Source of the DNA: CAYSJU01 sp964431495
GTDB taxonomy: Bacteria > Omnitrophota > Gorgyraeia > Tantalellales > Tantalellaceae
Length of the DNA stretch: 64,000 nucleotides
NCBI GenBank assembly: GCA_964431495.1
Contig: CAYSJU010000005.1
Span: 1 to 64,000 of the forward strand
Direction: 5' to 3'
Below, one piece after another: positions 58,875 to 64,000 of the stretch. A program made the position numbers and the translations under genes. The stretch's first letter is position 1. Each line of letters begins with the position of its first letter. The notes under the pieces were generated by a model. That model was not told the DNA's origin and searched no databases. It saw only the letters and a program-made list of their open reading frames with translations.

Positions 58875-59948
58875 ATGAGAAAGAACAGACTTAAGGATCT
58901 CAGAAAAGAGATCGACAGGATCGACAGCCGCGTAATAGAACTGCTGAACAGGAGGGGGAAGATCAGTTTTGACATAGGCGAGATAAAAAAGGCAAAAAAG
59001 CAGCCCATCTATTCTCCGGACAGAGAGAGTCTTATTTACAGAAAGATCAGTAAAAAGAATAAAGGGCCCTTCACGGATGAATCAGTAACAGCGATATACA
59101 GGGAGATCATGTCAGCCTGTCTTTCGCTCGAGCATTCGTTGGTCGTCGCGTATCTTGGGCCGGAACTGACCTTTACTCATCAGGTCTCGATAAAAAAGTT
59201 CGGGGCCAGCGTAACTTACCTGTCATGTGACAACATATCGGATGTATTCCGCGAAGTCGAGAAAGGGAACGCGGACTATGGCGTGGTGCCGATAGAAAAC
59301 TCTATCGAGGGAGCGGTAAGCCATACAATGGATATGTTCGCGAATTCTCCGCTGATGATATGCTCTGAAGCTTGCCTGCGGATAAGGCACAGCCTTTTAA
59401 GCAAGAACGATGACGCCAGATCGATCGCCAGGGTCTATTCGAACCCACAGGTGTTCGCTCAGTGCCGCGGCTGGCTTGAAAAGAACCTGTACTGGGCGAA
59501 GCTCAAAGAGTCGACATCAACAGCTAAGGCTGCTGAGATCGCGGGCAAACATCCTACTTCGGCCTGTATCGCGAGCGACCTGGCGGCCAAAAGGTATGAT
59601 CTGAAGGTGGTAGCAAGGTCTATCGAAGACTCGGCGGACAATGTTACAAGGTTCCTGGTGATCGGGGAGAACATGAGCAGCCCTTCCGGCGACGATAAGA
59701 CATCCATAATGTTTTCGGTAAAGGACAGGTCCGGCGTCTTACACGACATGCTCACTCCATTCAAAAAGGCTGGTATAAATCTCACCAAGATCGAATCCCG
59801 GCCGTCCAAACTAAAAGCGTGGAAATATTATTTTTTTGTGGACATGGAAGGCCATTGCATGGACGGAAAGGTCGAGAGGGCGTTGAAGAAGGTGCAGGAT
59901 AAATGTGATTTCATCAAAATACTCGGATCTTACCCTAGGGCAAAATGA
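58875..59948 (+). CDS. pheA: Bifunctional chorismate mutase / prephenate dehydratase (P-protein)
   Basis: Chorismate to prephenate to phenylpyruvate for phenylalanine. 357 aa: AroQ chorismate mutase (1-85, LRKEIDRIDSRVIELLNRRG), prephenate dehydratase (about 90-270; VAYLGPELTFTHQ, NSIEGAVSHTMDMF, DNVTRFLVIG with the catalytic Thr), and ACT (about 278-352; SGVLHDMLTPFKKAGINLTKIESRP) for phenylalanine feedback. ATG 58875. First of pheA-hisC-aroF-tyrA. Confidence 0.97.
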   Translation: MRKNRLKDLRKEIDRIDSRVIELLNRRGKISFDIGEIKKAKKQPIYSPDRESLIYRKISKKNKGPFTDESVTAIYREIMSACLSLEHSLVVAYLGPELTFTHQVSIKKFGASVTYLSCDNISDVFREVEKGNADYGVVPIENSIEGAVSHTMDMFANSPLMICSEACLRIRHSLLSKNDDARSIARVYSNPQVFAQCRGWLEKNLYWAKLKESTSTAKAAEIAGKHPTSACIASDLAAKRYDLKVVARSIEDSADNVTRFLVIGENMSSPSGDDKTSIMFSVKDRSGVLHDMLTPFKKAGINLTKIESRPSKLKAWKYYFFVDMEGHCMDGKVERALKKVQDKCDFIKILGSYPRAK

Positions 59949-59961
59949 ACAAGCAGAAAAA

Positions 59962-61068
59962 ATGAAGAAACTCTGGAAAGAACATCTGGAAGCGGTGAGA
60001 CCATACGTTCCCGGAAAACCGATCGAGGAAGTAAAGCGGGAACTTGAACTGGACAATGTTATTAAACTGGCATCAAACGAGAACCCGTTAGGGCCTCCTC
60101 CCGGAGTCGTGCGCGCAATAACCGAAGCCGCTGGAGAGGTGAACAGGTATCCTGACGGAGGCTGTTTCTATTTAAGGCAGGCTCTCTGCGAAAAGCTTTC
60201 GATATCGGGGGATAACGTTATTTTCGGCAATGGGTCCGATGAGGTGATCGTTCTAGCCCTTCGCGCGATGCTAAGGCATGATGAGGAGGTCATTATTGCC
60301 CATCCGACGTTTCTCATTTACAACATCGCCTCCCTTGTCGAAGAGGCAAATGTCCGGACTGTGCCAATGAAGGATTTCAGATATGATCTTAAAGCCATGG
60401 CCGGGGCGATTACGGACAGGACAAAGATCGTGTTCATCTCTAATCCGGATAATCCCACGGGAAGTTATGTCACCAAAGATGAAATGGATGATTTTATGCA
60501 GAGAGTCCCCGAAGGAGTAGTTGTCTTCCTGGATGAAGCTTACGGTGAATTCGCCAAAGGTGATGACTATCCAGAAACCCTGGAATTGATCAACAGGGAG
60601 GATAAAAATGTTATCATAACCCGCACTTTTTCCAAAGCTTACAGCCTGGCGGGATTGCGTGTAGGGTATGGTCTCGCCCGGAAGGATATAATCGAAGTGC
60701 TTAACAAGGTGCGGGAGCCGTTTAACGTAAATTCACTTGCTCAGGCGGCGGCGCTAGCGGCGCTCAAGGAAGAAGGCCATTTAAATAGATCGTTGGCCCT
60801 TGTCCGCGAAGAAAAGAAAAAATTTTATTCGCAGTTTGACGGGATGGACTTAACATATATTCCCAGCCGCACGAATTTTGTTCTTGTGAACGCTGGACGC
60901 GATTCCAGGGAAGTATTCAGCTATCTTTTGAAGCGCGGCGTTATAGTGCGGGAGATGACGTCATGGGGGATCGATGGGTTCATCAGGGTCAATATCGGAC
61001 TTAGAGAGGAAAACGAAGTATTTTTCAGAGCGCTCAAAGACGCGGTGAGGGATATTCCGCGGTTGTAA
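59962..61068 (+). CDS. hisC: Histidinol-phosphate (aromatic) aminotransferase
   Basis: Class I/II PLP aminotransferase. 368 aa from ATG 59962; an ATG at 59905 is in frame but overlaps pheA by 44 nt. Family marks: IKLASNENPLGPPP, FGNGSDEVIVLALRA, NPDNPTG, DEAYGEF, and Schiff-base Lys in TFSKAYSLAGLRVGYG near 226. Set between pheA and aroF/tyrA, it probably transaminates phenylpyruvate and 4-hydroxyphenylpyruvate as well as, or instead of, imidazole-acetol phosphate. Confidence 0.93.
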   Translation: MKKLWKEHLEAVRPYVPGKPIEEVKRELELDNVIKLASNENPLGPPPGVVRAITEAAGEVNRYPDGGCFYLRQALCEKLSISGDNVIFGNGSDEVIVLALRAMLRHDEEVIIAHPTFLIYNIASLVEEANVRTVPMKDFRYDLKAMAGAITDRTKIVFISNPDNPTGSYVTKDEMDDFMQRVPEGVVVFLDEAYGEFAKGDDYPETLELINREDKNVIITRTFSKAYSLAGLRVGYGLARKDIIEVLNKVREPFNVNSLAQAAALAALKEEGHLNRSLALVREEKKKFYSQFDGMDLTYIPSRTNFVLVNAGRDSREVFSYLLKRGVIVREMTSWGIDGFIRVNIGLREENEVFFRALKDAVRDIPRL

Positions 61069-61133
61069 GTTATAAGTTGCAAGTTGGATGGTGTCCTTCT
61101 TCTGTACTTATAACTTACCACTTACAACTATTT
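61063..61133. repeat. Heptamer-array element, hisC-aroF junction (locus K)
   Basis: Left units TTGTAAG, TTATAAG, TTGCAAG, TTGGATG (61063-61090), including the hisC stop TAA (61066-61068). Right units ACTTATA, ACTTACC, ACTTACA, ACTATTT (61106-61133). The arms are inverse of each other. The 25 nt at 61106-61130 equal 17838-17862 of locus C. Confidence 0.8.
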
Positions 61134-61149
61134 TAACGAGGAGACAGAC

Positions 61150-62166
61150 ATGATCATAGTCCTGAAACCAGAGGCTACTAAGAAAGAAATAGACCACATA
61201 ATGGAGAAGATCGAAAAGCTGGGGCTCAAACCCTGGTTGTCAGAAGGCGTGGAACGGAAGATCATAGGCGTTATCGGGGAGGAGGATGTCCTGCGGGTCC
61301 AGCCGCTTGAAGGAATACCATGTGTCGAGAAGGTCATGCCGATATTAAAACCGTATAAACTCGCGTCACTGGAATACAGGCCTGAGCCTACCGAAGTTGA
61401 CATCGGCGGTGGGGTGATGGTAGGCGGCAAAAAAATAGTTGTTATGGCCGGGCCCTGCTCCGTGGAAAGCAGGGATATGCTTTTAGACATCGCTGCGATA
61501 GTCAAAAAGGGCGGCGCAAAAGTATTGAGGGGAGGCGCATTCAAGCCAAGGACAAGCCCGTACAGTTTTCAGGGGCTTGGAGAGGAAGGGCTTGAATATT
61601 TAGCCGAAGCCAGGGAGAAGACAGGTCTCCTTGTTGTAACTGAATTAATGGACACCAGGAACATTGAGATGGTCATGAAGTATGCGGATATAATCCAGAT
61701 CGGGGCAAGGAACATGCAGAATTTCGAGCTGCTCAAAGAAGTCGGCAGAACGACAAAACCGGTATTGCTGAAGCGGGGCATAGCAAACACTATCGTGGAG
61801 CTGCTTATGAGCGCTGAATATATTCTTGCCGGTGGGAATTCTAATGTCATCCTGTGCGAAAGGGGAATACGGACGTTTGAGACTTTCACCAGGTTCACGC
61901 TTGACATAAACGCCGTGCCTGCGCTGAAGAGCCTGAGCCACCTGCCGGTAGTGGTGGATCCGTCGCATGCCACGGGGCGATGGGGGCTGGTCTCGGCAGC
62001 TTCGCGGGCCGCCATTGCCGCGGGAGCTGACGGGCTTCTTGTGGAAGTGCATCCCAGTCCAGAGGATGCGTTTTCTGACGGGCACCAGTCGCTCTTGCCG
62101 GTGAAATTCGAGGGGATGATGAGAGAGATATTAAAAGTGGCAGCCGCGGTGGGGCGTGAACTCTGA
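61150..62166 (+). CDS. aroF: DAHP synthase with N-terminal regulatory domain
   Basis: First step of the shikimate pathway (phosphoenolpyruvate plus erythrose 4-phosphate). 338 aa of the Thermotoga-like class: a ferredoxin-like regulatory domain (1-75, IIVLKPEATKKEIDHIMEKI), then the barrel with VVMAGPCSVES (about 96-106), RGGAFKPRTSPYSFQGL, LKRG, and HLPVVVDPSHATG. The N-terminal domain binds tyrosine in relatives. ATG 61150 follows CGAGGAGA. Its stop codon lies in a short heptamer array. Confidence 0.97.
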   Translation: MIIVLKPEATKKEIDHIMEKIEKLGLKPWLSEGVERKIIGVIGEEDVLRVQPLEGIPCVEKVMPILKPYKLASLEYRPEPTEVDIGGGVMVGGKKIVVMAGPCSVESRDMLLDIAAIVKKGGAKVLRGGAFKPRTSPYSFQGLGEEGLEYLAEAREKTGLLVVTELMDTRNIEMVMKYADIIQIGARNMQNFELLKEVGRTTKPVLLKRGIANTIVELLMSAEYILAGGNSNVILCERGIRTFETFTRFTLDINAVPALKSLSHLPVVVDPSHATGRWGLVSAASRAAIAAGADGLLVEVHPSPEDAFSDGHQSLLPVKFEGMMREILKVAAAVGREL

Positions 62167-62176
62167 ACTAGGAACT
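62156..62176. repeat. Short heptamer array, aroF-tyrA junction (locus L)
   Basis: GTGAACT, CTGAACT, AGGAACT. The aroF stop TGA (62164-62166) lies in the second unit; the array therefore codes for the last residues of AroF. Confidence 0.5.
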
Positions 62177-62200
62177 ACTTTGCGAATACGTGGAGACAAC

Positions 62201-63040
62201 ATGAAGCTGAAAAAGGTCGTTATCATAGGGATGGGGATCATCGGTGGATCGATCGGTAAGGCCCTCCTTGAGAAAGGCATAGCAGATGAGGTGGCTGGAG
62301 TGTGCCGGAGACAGTCCTCACTTGACAGGGCGATAAAGATGGATGTCTTGACAACGGGATATGTCAATAATTATCCGGAAGCGACCGCCGGAGCGGATAT
62401 GATCTTCATTGCCACTCCGGTTCCAGTAATAAAAGATGTTTTGAGAGATCTGGCCGAAGTCCTTGACGGAGGAGTTATAGTTGCTGACGTAGGCAGCGCG
62501 AAGAAAGAGATCGTCGAGCTGGCGGAAGGATTCGGGGACAGATTTTCTTTTGTGGGCGGTCATCCTCTCGCCGGATCGGAGAAGTCCGGAGTCGAGCACG
62601 CGAAAGGGGATCTTTTCCATGGTTCATTGTGTGTCTTGACCAGGGGGAGGTCAACGATCGAGGAAGACCTGTTGAAGGTGAAAGAGCTGTGGAACGATAT
62701 GGGAGCAGAGACAGAAGTTCTGTCTCCTGAAGAACATGATGAGATCATCGCGTTTACCAGCCATCTCCCTCATGCAGTGGCTTATTCTCTGGCAGGCGTT
62801 CAACGCGAGGAATACGAAAAATTCATGGCGACGGGATTTGAGGACACTTCCAGAATAGCTTCGGCTGATCCTGTCCTGTGGAGAGGTATTTTTATGAGCA
62901 ATCGAGGGGGTGTCCTTAGGGCTATTGAGCGTTTCAGGGAAGTCCTTTCTGGTATCGAAGACGCCATCCGGCGAAAAGACGGGAAGGGCCTTGAGGAGAA
63001 ATTGAGGAGATGCAAAGAGGCAAGGGATGGGATTTTTTAA
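62201..63040 (+). CDS. tyrA: Prephenate dehydrogenase
   Basis: NAD(P)-dependent oxidative decarboxylation of prephenate to 4-hydroxyphenylpyruvate for tyrosine. 279 aa from ATG 62201 (GGAGA upstream); a frame from 62156 overlaps aroF and is not used. GMGIIGGSIGKALLEKG near 9-25, DVGSAKKEIVE, GGHPLAGSEKSG, and FTSHLPHAVAYSLA with the catalytic His. No ACT domain is present. Overlaps cmk by 14 nt. aroA, often found here, is absent. Confidence 0.96.
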   Translation: MKLKKVVIIGMGIIGGSIGKALLEKGIADEVAGVCRRQSSLDRAIKMDVLTTGYVNNYPEATAGADMIFIATPVPVIKDVLRDLAEVLDGGVIVADVGSAKKEIVELAEGFGDRFSFVGGHPLAGSEKSGVEHAKGDLFHGSLCVLTRGRSTIEEDLLKVKELWNDMGAETEVLSPEEHDEIIAFTSHLPHAVAYSLAGVQREEYEKFMATGFEDTSRIASADPVLWRGIFMSNRGGVLRAIERFREVLSGIEDAIRRKDGKGLEEKLRRCKEARDGIF

Positions 63041-63719
63041 ACGCGCCAGGGCGATCGCCATTGATGGTCCTGCAGGAAGCGGCAAAAGCACGGTAAGCAG
63101 GCTTGTGGCCGAAAGACTGGGATACGCATATATCGATACAGGCGCGATGTATCGCGCGCTTACGTTAAAGGTCATGAGGAACAACATAGATCTTGCCAGC
63201 GAGGAAGAGATCATAAAACTTTCCGCGACTTTGGACCTTAAACTTCTGCCGTCAGATGAAAAAAGGACGACCATACGGGTAATGCTGGACGGCGAAGATG
63301 TCTCTGAAGCGATACGGCGCATGGAGGTCACACGGAACGTCAAACATGTCGCTAAGATCCGCGGGGTCAGGGCTAATCTCGTGGATCTACAGAGGAAGAT
63401 GGTGAAAGACATGAATGGCTCGGTCATGGAGGGCAGGGATATAGGCACTGTGGTCCTTCCCGATGCCGGGCACAAGGTCTATATTGACGCCTCTTTTGAG
63501 GAAAGGGTGGAGCGCCGTCTTGCCGAACTTCATGTGAAAGGCAATCCGGTCTCGCGCCAGGAAGTGGAGGAAGATCTAAAACAGAGAGACCATTCCGACA
63601 AGACCCGGAAGATAGGTCCGCTTAAAAAGGCGAAAGATGCTTTTTTTATTGACACCAGCGGTCTTTCTATCGACCAGGTCGTAACAAAGATTATAAGGTA
63701 TGTTGAAGAAAAGAGATAA
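63027..63719 (+). CDS. cmk: Cytidylate kinase
   Basis: Phosphorylates CMP and dCMP. 230 aa: P-loop IDGPAGSGKSTVSRLVAERLG (11-31), YIDTGAMYRALTLK, EGRDIGTVVLPDA, and RRLAELHVKGNPVSRQEVEEDLKQRDHSD-type LID region. ATG 63027, inside the end of tyrA. plsC overlaps it at the 3' end by 20 nt. Confidence 0.97.
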   Translation: MGFFKRARAIAIDGPAGSGKSTVSRLVAERLGYAYIDTGAMYRALTLKVMRNNIDLASEEEIIKLSATLDLKLLPSDEKRTTIRVMLDGEDVSEAIRRMEVTRNVKHVAKIRGVRANLVDLQRKMVKDMNGSVMEGRDIGTVVLPDAGHKVYIDASFEERVERRLAELHVKGNPVSRQEVEEDLKQRDHSDKTRKIGPLKKAKDAFFIDTSGLSIDQVVTKIIRYVEEKR

Positions 63720-64000
63720 AAATTTTTACTGGTACCACATATCCAAGCTTATTTTAGCATACACTTTAAGGATTTTCTGGAGAGTCCGCATCTTTGGGAA
63801 AGAGAATGTCCCTGACCAGCCATACATAGTGACTTCCAACCATGCCAGCTATATCGATCCTCCCCTTATCGGCATGGCTTGTGATAAAGATACGATAGAT
63901 TTCATGGCGAAAAAAGAACTTTTCGACAAGCCATTGCTGGGGGCCTGGTGCCGTCTGGTCGGATGCGTGGAAGTGAGCCGCGGCAGCAGCAGCGTCAGGA
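63700..64000 (+). CDS. plsC: 1-acyl-sn-glycerol-3-phosphate acyltransferase, partial (runs off the window)
   Basis: Makes phosphatidic acid in the inner membrane. Only the first 100 codons are present. ATG 63700 overlaps cmk by 20 nt. Visible: a hydrophobic stretch (SKLILAYTLRIFW), GKENVPDQPYIVTSNHASYID with the HX4D motif, PPLIGMACDK, MAKKELFDKPLLG, and VEVSRGSSS. The glycerol-phosphate-binding EGTRS block would come next, beyond the window. The cmk-plsC order is common. Confidence 0.92.
   Translation, partial: MLKKRDKNFYWYHISKLILAYTLRIFWRVRIFGKENVPDQPYIVTSNHASYIDPPLIGMACDKDTIDFMAKKELFDKPLLGAWCRLVGCVEVSRGSSSVR

Overview
The window looks like a chromosomal segment of a Gram-negative, LPS-bearing bacterium. 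It carries complete Kdo synthesis (kdsA-D), lipid A and core enzymes (lpxK, waaA, two LpxL-type acyltransferases, four heptosyltransferase-like domains), LPS export genes (lptC/A, lptB), a prepilin peptidase and an OmpA-like lipoprotein. Protein style and gene order (ilvBNC-leuA, aroE-pilD-aroC, pheA-hisC-aroF-tyrA-cmk-plsC) remind me of uncultured Omnitrophota, but that placement is an inference from memory, not a search result. A run of ten N at 32021-32030 marks an assembly gap, so this is probably a draft or metagenome-derived scaffold. All 62 genes I accept lie on the + strand; I found no tRNA, rRNA, CRISPR array, insertion sequence or phage.

Layout: 46-4999 branched-chain amino acids (ilvB, ilvN, ilvC, leuA). 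5001-10467 shikimate genes with pilD, an unusual shikimate kinase-PAS-HD-GYP fusion and dprA. 10493-13431 topA and a Xer recombinase. 13442-24912 LPS core cluster (waaA, lpxK, an acyltransferase-ELM1 fusion, a GT4-GT9 fusion, GT4, three GT9, one macro-domain protein). 25014-25887 a small secreted protein and a thioredoxin. 25991-30182 heptose kinase and the Kdo genes. 30202-32418 preQ0/preQ1 genes queD, queC, queE, queF. 32415-34928 acyltransferase, lptC-lptA fusion, lptB. 35283-37522 hpf, tig, clpP. 37575-41652 serine synthesis (aminotransferase, serA) and a homocitrate-synthase-like enzyme. 41674-44724 a low-complexity secreted protein, purA, OmpA-like lipoprotein. 44792-49750 uppS, cdsA, dxr, rseP, ispG. 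49825-57406 proS, a PilZ protein, rimP-nusA-infB behind a leader terminator, trpS. 57424-58860 scpA, scpB. 58875 to the end: pheA, hisC, aroF, tyrA, cmk and a truncated plsC.

The most interesting non-coding signal is a set of small repeat families at gene junctions. At least twelve junctions hold degenerate arrays of 7-nt units, often as two inverted arms, that start at or within a few bases of the upstream stop codon and sometimes supply that stop or the next ribosome-binding site. Separate families (hairpins around a shared GGAACGAAGTGAAC loop, a 50-nt structured repeat, GGGTnnGATnnATCnnACCC palindromes, a 200-bp inverted-repeat element) also sit after stop codons, and several differ between copies by changes that keep base pairing. 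Among proteins, the strongest oddities are the AroK-PAS-HD-GYP fusion, the LpxL-ELM1 fusion, the GT4-GT9 fusion, an LptC-LptA-like fusion and a ketol-acid reductoisomerase with an acidic cofactor loop.
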